Positions 26,403 to 33,407 of a stretch of 64,000 bases of DNA are shown here, piece after piece. Both the position numbers and the translations under genes were made by a program. Each line of letters starts with the position of its first letter. Positions within the stretch are counted from its first letter, which is position 1. This DNA comes from Bacteroidales bacterium. Its GTDB lineage: Bacteria > Bacteroidota > Bacteroidia > Bacteroidales > UBA932. The stretch spans positions 19,492-83,491 of the forward strand of contig DUNA01000078.1 of the NCBI GenBank assembly GCA_012839605.1. The letters are read 5' to 3'. The notes below the pieces were generated by a model. The model was given only the letters and a program-made list of their open reading frames with translations, was not told the origin of the DNA and did no database searches.

Positions 26403-27035
26403 TTATTGTCCCCAAGTATTAGGAGTCAGGCGCCAGATTTTTAAGGTTTCTATTTGCTCCGGACTGATAAAATTTTTAAGAGCTGCTTCTTCTATGAGGT
26501 TTTCATAGTTTGTAAGCGTATGCAGTTCGCAATTGCTTTTCTCAAAGGCTCTGCGTGCAATATCAAAATTGTATGAAAAGATGGCACTAACCCCAAGTAC
26601 GTTGGCGTAAGACATTTTTAAACAGTCTACGGCAGAAAGAGCCGAATGACCGGTAGAAATCAAATCTTCCACAACTACTACGTTGGCTTTATCAGGGAAT
26701 GTGCCTTCAATGCGTGCCCCCGTGCCGTGTTCTTTTCTTCTTGGTCGAACGTAAACGAAAGGTTTGTTCAGTTTATCCGCAATAAGGGCCCCCATGGCAA
26801 TGGCTCCTGTAGCTACCCCGGCTATCACTTGTACAGTAGGGTAATTGTGAAGAATAGATTCACACATGGCATTCCGTATGTAGCCTCTTACTTGAGGAAT
26901 AGATAGAATTTTTCTGTTATCACAGTAAATGGGCGATTTCCACCCCGATACCCACTCAAAGGGTTTTTCAATGCTGAGCTGCACGGCTTCTATTTCCAAT
27001 AATTTTTGTGCAACCTTTTTTTCTACAGATTCCAT
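26403..27035 (-). CDS. pyrE: Orotate phosphoribosyltransferase
   Basis: A 210-residue protein with the PRPP-binding motif VVVEDLISTGHSA near residue 118 and the N-terminal WVSGWKSPIYCDNR typical of PyrE. It joins orotate and PRPP to form orotidine 5'-monophosphate. The next enzyme of the pathway, PyrF, is encoded at 60.4 kb. The gene is divergent from the NUDIX gene with 23 bp between start codons, and both have TAnnTTTG boxes in that gap. Confidence 0.95.
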   Translation of the reverse strand: MESVEKKVAQKLLEIEAVQLSIEKPFEWVSGWKSPIYCDNRKILSIPQVRGYIRNAMCESILHNYPTVQVIAGVATGAIAMGALIADKLNKPFVYVRPRRKEHGTGARIEGTFPDKANVVVVEDLISTGHSALSAVDCLKMSYANVLGVSAIFSYNFDIARRAFEKSNCELHTLTNYENLIEEAALKNFISPEQIETLKIWRLTPNTWGQ

Positions 27036-27045
27036 AATAATGACA

Positions 27046-27053
27046 TATCTTTG
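27046..27053 (+). promoter_or_regulatory. Putative -7 promoter box of the NUDIX gene
   Basis: Exact TATCTTTG match ending only 5 bp before the ATG at 27059. A start site at the usual distance would leave a leader of a few bases at most. Two bases separate it from the oppositely oriented pyrE box. Confidence 0.45.
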
Positions 27054-27055
27054 TA

Positions 27056-27063
27056 CAAATGTA
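27056..27063 (-). promoter_or_regulatory. Putative -7 promoter box of pyrE
   Basis: On the minus strand this reads TACATTTG, 20 bp from the pyrE start. It overlaps the first codons of the NUDIX gene. Confidence 0.45.
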
Positions 27064-27670
27064 CAGTATTTTCTTCAATAATAGACGCCTTGAACTTTGT
27101 AGACACAACGGCCAACCCTGTACCCGACGGGATGTAGTTGTAGAAGCACTGGATGCTTTTAGATCTTGGGAAGATTTGATTGTCAGCTTTCAATGCCACA
27201 GCAACTGGCAACATTTGGTCATTCCCGTAGACAATCCGGGAGATTCTTTTACGCAACTGTGCAATAGTTTTCACGTGATAACGGCGGCAGGAGGGGTTGT
27301 TACAAATCCCCAAGGAGACTTGTTGATGATTTACAGGTATGGAAAATGGGACCTGCCTAAGGGAAAGCAGGAAGACGGTGAATCTTTGAAAGAAACAGCT
27401 CTAAGAGAAGTTGCGGAAGAAACGGGAACCGAACCGTTGCAATTGCTGAACGATACGTGTGACAAAACATACCACTGTTACAACTACCTGGGAGATAACG
27501 TACTTAAAATGACCGCCTGGTACCGTATGACGGGCTGTTCTTCTTTAACACCGCAAGCGGAAGAGGGAATAGAAAAAGTAGAGTGGGTGCCGCGAAACAA
27601 ATTGGAAGAGAGATTGGACCAGTGCTATGCTTCTGTAGCACAACTTATTCGTCGTGCCCTTTTAGATTAA
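27059..27670 (+). CDS. NUDIX hydrolase
   Basis: A 203-residue protein with a full Nudix box: GKQEDGESLKETALREVAEETG near residues 104-125 (GX5EX7REUXEEXGU). The N-terminal 75 residues are of unknown fold and are usual for Bacteroidota members. Substrate not predictable: nucleotide diphosphate derivatives are most likely. The gene is alone, convergent with nqrF (7-bp gap), and seems to have almost no 5' leader. Confidence 0.88.
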   Translation: MYSIFFNNRRLELCRHNGQPCTRRDVVVEALDAFRSWEDLIVSFQCHSNWQHLVIPVDNPGDSFTQLCNSFHVITAAGGVVTNPQGDLLMIYRYGKWDLPKGKQEDGESLKETALREVAEETGTEPLQLLNDTCDKTYHCYNYLGDNVLKMTAWYRMTGCSSLTPQAEEGIEKVEWVPRNKLEERLDQCYASVAQLIRRALLD

Positions 27671-27677
27671 AAACAAG

Positions 27678-28925
27678 TTATCCGCCAAAATCATCGAACA
27701 AGATATGGTCTTCCGGAACACCTAGGTTATCCAACATCTGGGTAACGGCCGAGGTCATCAGAGGCGGTCCGCAAAGGTAGTATTCAGCTTCTTCCGGTTC
27801 CGGATGGTGTTGCAAATAATTGTCTAAAAGTACTTTGTGGATAAAGCCCGTATGCCCTTGCCAGTTGTCGTCCTGTTGTGGATCTGATAAGGCTATGTGG
27901 AAAGAAAAATTGGGAAAGACCTTTTCTATGGCTCGGAATTCTTCTTCGTAGAAAACTTCTTTTCTAGACCGGGCTCCGTACCAGAAAGATACTTTGGTAT
28001 CTGTTTTCAGCGTTTTGAACAGATGGAAGATGTGCGAACGCATGGGAGCCATGCCGGCTCCTCCACCTATGAATATTTTTTCATTAGGAGTATCTTTTAA
28101 GAAGAAGTCTCCGTAAGGTCCCGATACTTTTATCGTATCCCCCGGTTTTAAGGAAAACACATAAGAGGAACAAACGCCGGGGTTGACTTTCATATACGTA
28201 CCGCGGGAGCGGTCCCAAGGAGGAGGAGATATGCGTATGTTTAGTACAATCACGTTTCCTTCGGCCGGATGGTTGGCCATGGAATATGCTCGAAATCCGT
28301 ATTCTTTGTTGACCATTTTCAAGCCTTCAAAGCCGAACGATTTCCAGCTGTCCATAAAAGGCGTGTCAATACGGATGTCTTTAGCAAAGTCAATGGAAAC
28401 GGGAGGAACGTCAATTTGTACGTAGCCACCCGGTTGAAAATCCAACGTTTCCCCTTCCGGCAGCTTAATAACCAATTCTTTAATCAACGACGTCAAGTTG
28501 TGGTTGCTGATGACTTCGCACTCCCATTTTTTGATGCCCAATACCTCGGCAGGTATCTGCACCTCCATGTCTTCTTTTATTTTTACTCGGCACGCCAGGC
28601 GCCATTGGTTCTGTTGTTCCCGACGGGTGAAAAAGACCGTTTCCGTTGATTGAATAGAACCGCCTCCTGAAAGGATACGACACTTGCACAACCCGCACGT
28701 TCCCGTTCCGCCACAGGCAGAAGGCAGGTAAATGCCTTGTTCAGCCAATGTAGTCAACAAAGAATCTCCCGGTTCTACAGATATGGATTTTTCTCCGTTG
28801 ATGGTGACTGTTACTCGTCCTTGCGGTAACAGTTTGCGTCTGGCATACAGCAGCAAAGCTACTAGGATTAAAGTAACTCCCAATATCACGGAAACAGACA
28901 GAAGCAAAAACGAAAACAGCGACAT
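27678..28925 (-). CDS. nqrF: Na+-translocating NADH:quinone reductase subunit F
   Basis: A 415-residue protein: one N-terminal membrane segment (about 3-25), a [2Fe-2S] domain with CGGTGTCGLC near residue 70 and a further Cys in LACRV, an FAD domain with the motif RAYSMA near 215, and an NAD-binding domain with GGGAGMAPMRS. NqrF takes electrons from NADH and passes them into the NQR complex. The ATG at 28925 is next to the nqrE stop; the in-frame ATG at 28937 lies inside nqrE. Last gene of nqrABCDEF. Confidence 0.95.
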   Translation of the reverse strand: MSLFSFLLLSVSVILGVTLILVALLLYARRKLLPQGRVTVTINGEKSISVEPGDSLLTTLAEQGIYLPSACGGTGTCGLCKCRILSGGGSIQSTETVFFTRREQQNQWRLACRVKIKEDMEVQIPAEVLGIKKWECEVISNHNLTSLIKELVIKLPEGETLDFQPGGYVQIDVPPVSIDFAKDIRIDTPFMDSWKSFGFEGLKMVNKEYGFRAYSMANHPAEGNVIVLNIRISPPPWDRSRGTYMKVNPGVCSSYVFSLKPGDTIKVSGPYGDFFLKDTPNEKIFIGGGAGMAPMRSHIFHLFKTLKTDTKVSFWYGARSRKEVFYEEEFRAIEKVFPNFSFHIALSDPQQDDNWQGHTGFIHKVLLDNYLQHHPEPEEAEYYLCGPPLMTSAVTQMLDNLGVPEDHILFDDFGG

Positions 28926-28926
28926 A

Positions 28927-29544
28927 TTACAAGGCAATTCCCATAAAACTCATAAATGCAATACCCATAAGGCCGGTAATGATAAACGATATGCCCAGTC
29001 CCCGCATGGGAGCCGGAATATTGGAGTAACTTAATTTTTCTCTAATGGCGGCAATGGAAACGATAGCCAACAGCCATCCCAGACCGGATCCCAGTGCATA
29101 GGCAAATACGTGCGATATGCTGCTGTAATCCCGTTCTTGCATAAACAGTGAAGCACCCAATATAGCACAGTTGACAGCAATCAGAGGCAGAAAAATACCT
29201 AAATTGTTATATAGGGCCGGGGAGTACTTCTCAATAATCATTTCTACCAGTTGTACGATGGCAGCTATGACGGCAATGAACAAAATAAAACTTAAGAAAC
29301 TGAGGTCCACCGTTGCCCATTCAGGCTTTATATGCTCCAGAGCACCGGGTGCCAATACGTATTTGTGTAACAAATAATTGACAGGAACGGTGATGAGTAA
29401 GACAAAGAGTACGGCTATGCCCAGTCCCGTAGCAGTTTTGACCGTTTTAGAAACGGCCAGGTAAGAACACATCCCTAAGAAATAGGCAAAAATCAAATTT
29501 TCCGTAAAGATGCTCTTTATAAATATGTCCACTACTGTTACCAT
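28927..29544 (-). CDS. nqrE: Na+-translocating NADH:quinone reductase subunit E
   Basis: A 205-residue integral membrane protein with six hydrophobic segments; the sequence FGTE-like start ([22 protein letters not shown]) and the repeated half-channel pattern with Cys residues (MCSYLAVS and NCAILGAS) are typical. NqrD and NqrE together hold an iron centre in the membrane. Its start overlaps the nqrD stop by 7 bp. Confidence 0.95.
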   Translation of the reverse strand: MVTVVDIFIKSIFTENLIFAYFLGMCSYLAVSKTVKTATGLGIAVLFVLLITVPVNYLLHKYVLAPGALEHIKPEWATVDLSFLSFILFIAVIAAIVQLVEMIIEKYSPALYNNLGIFLPLIAVNCAILGASLFMQERDYSSISHVFAYALGSGLGWLLAIVSIAAIREKLSYSNIPAPMRGLGISFIITGLMGIAFMSFMGIAL

Positions 29545-30155
29545 ACGCTCTTTGCTTGTTTTGCGTTATAAATCCATACCAACAATCCTACCAGGATCAA
29601 AGCCATAGGGGGAAGAATAAAGAGTCCGTTGTTTTCGTAAAATCCGCCTTGTGATACATACCAATGTTCCGGAACAATCCTGTATCCCATAAGCGTACCC
29701 GAGCCCAGCAATTCCCTGACAACGGCTACCACTACCAATACAATTCCATAACCCAACCCGTTGGCTATGCCGTCCATAAAAGCCGGTAACGGTTTGTTGT
29801 TCAAGGCAAAAGCTTCAATGCGACCCATGATGATGCAGTTGGTGATGATGAGTCCCACAAAGACGGAAAGTTGTTTGCTGATTTCCCAAGCAAAGGCCTT
29901 CAGCACTTGGTCTACCAAAATGACCAATGTGGCTACTACCATCAATTGGACAATAATACGTATGCGGTTGGGGATGGTGTTACGAATAAGCGATAACAAC
30001 AATTCAGAAAAACCGGTAACAAGCGTTACGGCCAAGGCCATGACAAGAGCCGGTTCCAGCTTAACCGTAACGGCCAATGCCGAACAAATCCCCAAGGCCA
30101 GTACGGGGACGGGGCTGCTTCTGAAGAGCGGATCAAGGAAGGTGCGTTTGTTCAT
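29538..30155 (-). CDS. nqrD: Na+-translocating NADH:quinone reductase subunit D
   Basis: A 205-residue membrane protein homologous to NqrE, with six hydrophobic segments and the two cysteine motifs ([14 protein letters not shown] and [10 protein letters not shown]) that bind the intramembrane iron centre. It begins inside the 3' end of nqrC (23-bp overlap). Confidence 0.95.
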   Translation of the reverse strand: MNKRTFLDPLFRSSPVPVLALGICSALAVTVKLEPALVMALAVTLVTGFSELLLSLIRNTIPNRIRIIVQLMVVATLVILVDQVLKAFAWEISKQLSVFVGLIITNCIIMGRIEAFALNNKPLPAFMDGIANGLGYGIVLVVVAVVRELLGSGTLMGYRIVPEHWYVSQGGFYENNGLFILPPMALILVGLLVWIYNAKQAKSVW

Positions 30156-30756
30156 AAGCTTCTTTTATATACAACTCTATCGTTTCCCGAATCATGTTTT
30201 CTATACCTCGGCTTGTAATCGTACCTCCGGAAATACCGTCTACTTGGTTGATCGTTCTGGCACCGCCTTTGCCCGGTTGCAACACGCTGATGGACACAAA
30301 AGTGCTGTCCCGGTAAAGCGATTTTCCGCGGAAAGGAGCACTGAACTCTGCCCGAGACACTTCTGCACCCAGCCCGGGCGTCTCGGCTTCGTGGTCAAAA
30401 TCGACTCCGTAAATGGTTTGTCCGTTGTCGTCGAGTGCCAAATACCCCCACAAAGGGCCCCAAAGGCCTTTGCCGCTGAGCGGAATTATGAATTTGCGGC
30501 TGCCGTCATCCAAAGTGCAGATGTACAAAGGCAGCCGTTGCACTCCCACAACCGTATCTTTTATGTATTGTTCATACGATCGGTCTGCCAGATGAACGGC
30601 ACGTAAAATGCTCTGCTGCATTTCTACCTGCTTGTTGGCTTCTTGCCGAGGTTTCAGGATTTGCGACACAAAAGCCAGCAAAGCTGCCGTTATGGTAACC
30701 ATAATGGCGGCATATAAGAACGTGTACAAGTCTCCGTTTCTTTTTTTCTTATCCAT
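30133..30756 (-). CDS. nqrC: Na+-translocating NADH:quinone reductase subunit C
   Basis: A 207-residue protein with one N-terminal membrane segment (about 12-33) and a periplasmic FMN-binding domain. The covalent FMN site reads SGGTITS, a Gly variant of the more common SGAT, with the acceptor Thr kept. The ATG at 30756 was chosen; the upstream in-frame ATG at 30765 lies further inside nqrB. Confidence 0.93.
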   Translation of the reverse strand: MDKKKRNGDLYTFLYAAIMVTITAALLAFVSQILKPRQEANKQVEMQQSILRAVHLADRSYEQYIKDTVVGVQRLPLYICTLDDGSRKFIIPLSGKGLWGPLWGYLALDDNGQTIYGVDFDHEAETPGLGAEVSRAEFSAPFRGKSLYRDSTFVSISVLQPGKGGARTINQVDGISGGTITSRGIENMIRETIELYIKEAYEQTHLP

Positions 30757-31981
30757 GTGCGGCAATCCTTTTCATTCTACGTTTAACATGAACGGCTACA
30801 ACTATATGGTCAATCAAAGGCGCAAATGTGTTCATGAGCAATATGGCCAACATCATGCCTTCCGGATACCCCGGATTGAACAACCGAACGATGACAGTCA
30901 TTACGCCAATGAGGAAACCGAAAATCCATTTGCCCGTTTCTGTCTGAGCGCTTGTAACCGGGTCTGTAGCCATAAATACGCAACCGAACGCAAACCCTCC
31001 CATCACCAAATGGTAATGAAACGGTATACCGCCGGCCAACGACATCAGGAACGCTCCGCTTGCACAGGAGAGCATAATTTTCCAGCTGGCTACGCCCGTA
31101 AAAATCAAAATGGCGGCTCCCAGTAAAATACAAATAACAGACGTTTCCCCAACAGATCCCGGAACCAATCCTATAAAAAGATCTGTCCAAGACGGCAACT
31201 CCGGAACGACTCCTATGTGGAAGTGAGAAGCCATGCGGGTCCAGATGGATGCATGTTCCGTCAATTGTTCCAGAGGAACAGCCAGACTACTCAGATGTTC
31301 TAAAGGAGCCGTGCCTCCTGTCAACAGGGCTAGGGGAGTGGCTCCGCTGGATCCGTCTATCCAAATGCTTTCTCCGGTCATATATCCGGGATAAGCAAAG
31401 AACAAAAAGGCACGTGCCAACAAAGCCGGATTCCAGATGTTCATGCCGGTCCCTCCAAAAATTTCTTTTCCAATCAACACAGAAAAAGCTACGGCCAAAG
31501 CCAACATCCACAGAGGAATGGTCACAGGTACTATGAGCGGAATGAGCATGCCCGTTACCAAATACCCTTCGTTCACTTGGTGACCTCGTATTTGTGCAAT
31601 GGCAAATTCAATACCCAGCCCCGTTACGTAAGATACGACCAATAATGGGAGTACTTTTAGGAATCCGTACCAGAAAATTTGGAAAAATCCTACTTGAGCT
31701 GTTGTCGTTCCCAAAGCAGTGTAGTATTGCCATCCCGTATTGAACATGCCAAAAAGCAGGCTTGGCACCAATGCAATGACTACTACAATCATGACACGCT
31801 TCAGGTCGTTGGCATCACGTATGTGGGATCCTTTGTCGGTTACCCTGTCCGGTACAAGGAGAAAGGCTTCAAAGGCTTCAAACGTGGAATGCAAGAAAGA
31901 CAACGGGCCCCCTTTGCGGAAGGCCGGCGCCATCTTACGCATGAGCTTGTCCGGAAATTGGATAAGGTTGCGAAGCTTCAT
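30749..31981 (-). CDS. nqrB: Na+-translocating NADH:quinone reductase subunit B
   Basis: A 410-residue integral membrane protein with about ten hydrophobic segments. The covalent FMN attachment motif SGATPLA is intact in the part IDGSSGATPLALLTGG. NqrB is the main Na+ channel subunit and carries FMN and riboflavin. It overlaps nqrA by 4 bp and nqrC by 8 bp. Confidence 0.95.
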   Translation of the reverse strand: MKLRNLIQFPDKLMRKMAPAFRKGGPLSFLHSTFEAFEAFLLVPDRVTDKGSHIRDANDLKRVMIVVVIALVPSLLFGMFNTGWQYYTALGTTTAQVGFFQIFWYGFLKVLPLLVVSYVTGLGIEFAIAQIRGHQVNEGYLVTGMLIPLIVPVTIPLWMLALAVAFSVLIGKEIFGGTGMNIWNPALLARAFLFFAYPGYMTGESIWIDGSSGATPLALLTGGTAPLEHLSSLAVPLEQLTEHASIWTRMASHFHIGVVPELPSWTDLFIGLVPGSVGETSVICILLGAAILIFTGVASWKIMLSCASGAFLMSLAGGIPFHYHLVMGGFAFGCVFMATDPVTSAQTETGKWIFGFLIGVMTVIVRLFNPGYPEGMMLAILLMNTFAPLIDHIVVAVHVKRRMKRIAAHG

Positions 31982-33345
31982 TGCATTTCCTTTATCATCA
32001 GGGCTATCCCTTGTTGTACAATATCTTGTATATCAATTTTTGACGAACAAATAAATTCGCACAAAGCCAAATCTTCCGGAAGTATTTCATAAATACCCAA
32101 TTGTTCCATCTTCTCTACATCGCCGGCCAAAATGGTTTTGAGCAACTGCGATACCAGAATATCCATGGGCAATACTTTTCTGTAGTCTGCCGTCATCACA
32201 AAAGCACGTTTGTCTCCGTTTGTATTGGTGTCTAGTGCAAAACGCCCCGTTTTCCCCAGCAGGGGTGCTACAAAAGTCAAGTACGTACGGGCTGTACTGA
32301 ACCGATGCAAGCGCAGCGGTCTAGCCCAACCGAACAATTCCCTTTTGTTGCCTTCTTCCAGGAAGGTAATGTGTTGGTGGTGAAAACCCAAAAACCCGTC
32401 TTCTCCAATATTGTCTCCCGTAAGGGGATTGCCGCTGATGGTACGGATTTCTATATCCTTTTTTCTTGGGAAACCGGTCAGAGAAGCAATGTGCGTTCCA
32501 GCCAGGCATGGGATGTATCCTGTTTTTTCCAACGCAGGCCCCGTAACGGCTACCATACGTACAGTATCTACCCAACCGTGTAAAAAGAGTTTGCCAACAA
32601 TTGCCAGTCCCAGAGGAGTCAATGTCCAGATGATTCTGTTTTTTCCTGCCGGACATACGCGATGTATTTGCACACCGGGATTTCCTGCCGGATGGGGGCC
32701 GGTAAAGTAATGCTTCTTACCTTTCAGTCGTTCAAATACGCTGTGCTCAGACATCTTGCCCGACAACCCCAAGTGTACGTTTTCCGGACAAAGTCTTTCC
32801 ATCACACGCAAGCCCATGGCCAGTGCTTCTTCTTCTGCAGCAAAGGCAAAATCTAGATCGGGAGCCAGTGGCGCCGTATCAAAGCAACTGATATAGATAT
32901 GCAGAGGTTGTTCTTCAGGCCTGGCAAGGGTACCGTACGGACGACGTGTTATGAAAGGCCAGCACCCGCTTTCCAATAGCAACTCTTTTATTCTTTCCGG
33001 TGAAAGGTTTTCCGGAATATCTACCGGGAACAAAACTTTCTGATTTTTTCCGTCAGCAGCTATGCGGATGGCAGTCAGTTTTCTTTTTTCTCCACGGACT
33101 ATTTCTTGTACCGTACCGCTTACGGGAGACGTAAATACCATGTGCGGATACGCTTTATTACAAAAGACAGGACTGCCCGCCAATACGGTATCTCCCTCAT
33201 GTACCAATAGTTTGGGTACCAAGTGTGGAAAATCGGACGGTTTTAAGGCATACGACGTACAAGTATCCTCGAGGTCCATACGTAACAGGGCTTCTCCTTT
33301 CAACGGAATGTTCAGTCCTTTTCTTAAGGTAAAATGGCTGCTCAT
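31978..33345 (-). CDS. nqrA: Na+-translocating NADH:quinone reductase subunit A
   Basis: A 455-residue soluble subunit on the cytoplasmic side with the expected N-terminal barrel-sandwich domain (LVHEGDTVLAGSPV and FTSPVSGTV). NqrA is associated with quinone binding. It is the first gene of nqrABCDEF, has its own TATCTTTG box at 33365-33372, and is divergent from the helicase gene with 62 bp between. Confidence 0.95.
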   Translation of the reverse strand: MSSHFTLRKGLNIPLKGEALLRMDLEDTCTSYALKPSDFPHLVPKLLVHEGDTVLAGSPVFCNKAYPHMVFTSPVSGTVQEIVRGEKRKLTAIRIAADGKNQKVLFPVDIPENLSPERIKELLLESGCWPFITRRPYGTLARPEEQPLHIYISCFDTAPLAPDLDFAFAAEEEALAMGLRVMERLCPENVHLGLSGKMSEHSVFERLKGKKHYFTGPHPAGNPGVQIHRVCPAGKNRIIWTLTPLGLAIVGKLFLHGWVDTVRMVAVTGPALEKTGYIPCLAGTHIASLTGFPRKKDIEIRTISGNPLTGDNIGEDGFLGFHHQHITFLEEGNKRELFGWARPLRLHRFSTARTYLTFVAPLLGKTGRFALDTNTNGDKRAFVMTADYRKVLPMDILVSQLLKTILAGDVEKMEQLGIYEILPEDLALCEFICSSKIDIQDIVQQGIALMIKEMQ

Positions 33346-33364
33346 TTACGATTTTTTGTAGATA

Positions 33365-33372
33365 CAAAGATA
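33365..33372 (-). promoter_or_regulatory. Putative -7 promoter box of nqrABCDEF
   Basis: On the minus strand the sequence is TATCTTTG, an exact TAnnTTTG match 19 bp before the nqrA start codon. Confidence 0.5.
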
Positions 33373-33394
33373 AAATTTTCAACGGCTTTTTCCC

Positions 33395-33402
33395 TATATT
33401 TG
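33395..33402 (+). promoter_or_regulatory. Putative -7 promoter box of the helicase gene
   Basis: TATATTTG, an exact match, ends 5 bp before the helicase ATG at 33408, so the message would be leaderless or nearly so. Confidence 0.45.
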
Positions 33403-33407
33403 TCACT

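Noticed and set aside
30231..30260. Loss of the FMN site in NqrC (SGGT instead of SGAT)
   Set aside because: The acceptor Thr is kept and the surrounding motif is intact; a Gly for Ala change is compatible with function.
29761..30606. 281-codon open frame on the plus strand over nqrD and nqrC
   Set aside because: It is antisense to two clear Nqr subunits, and no start signal or domain is visible.
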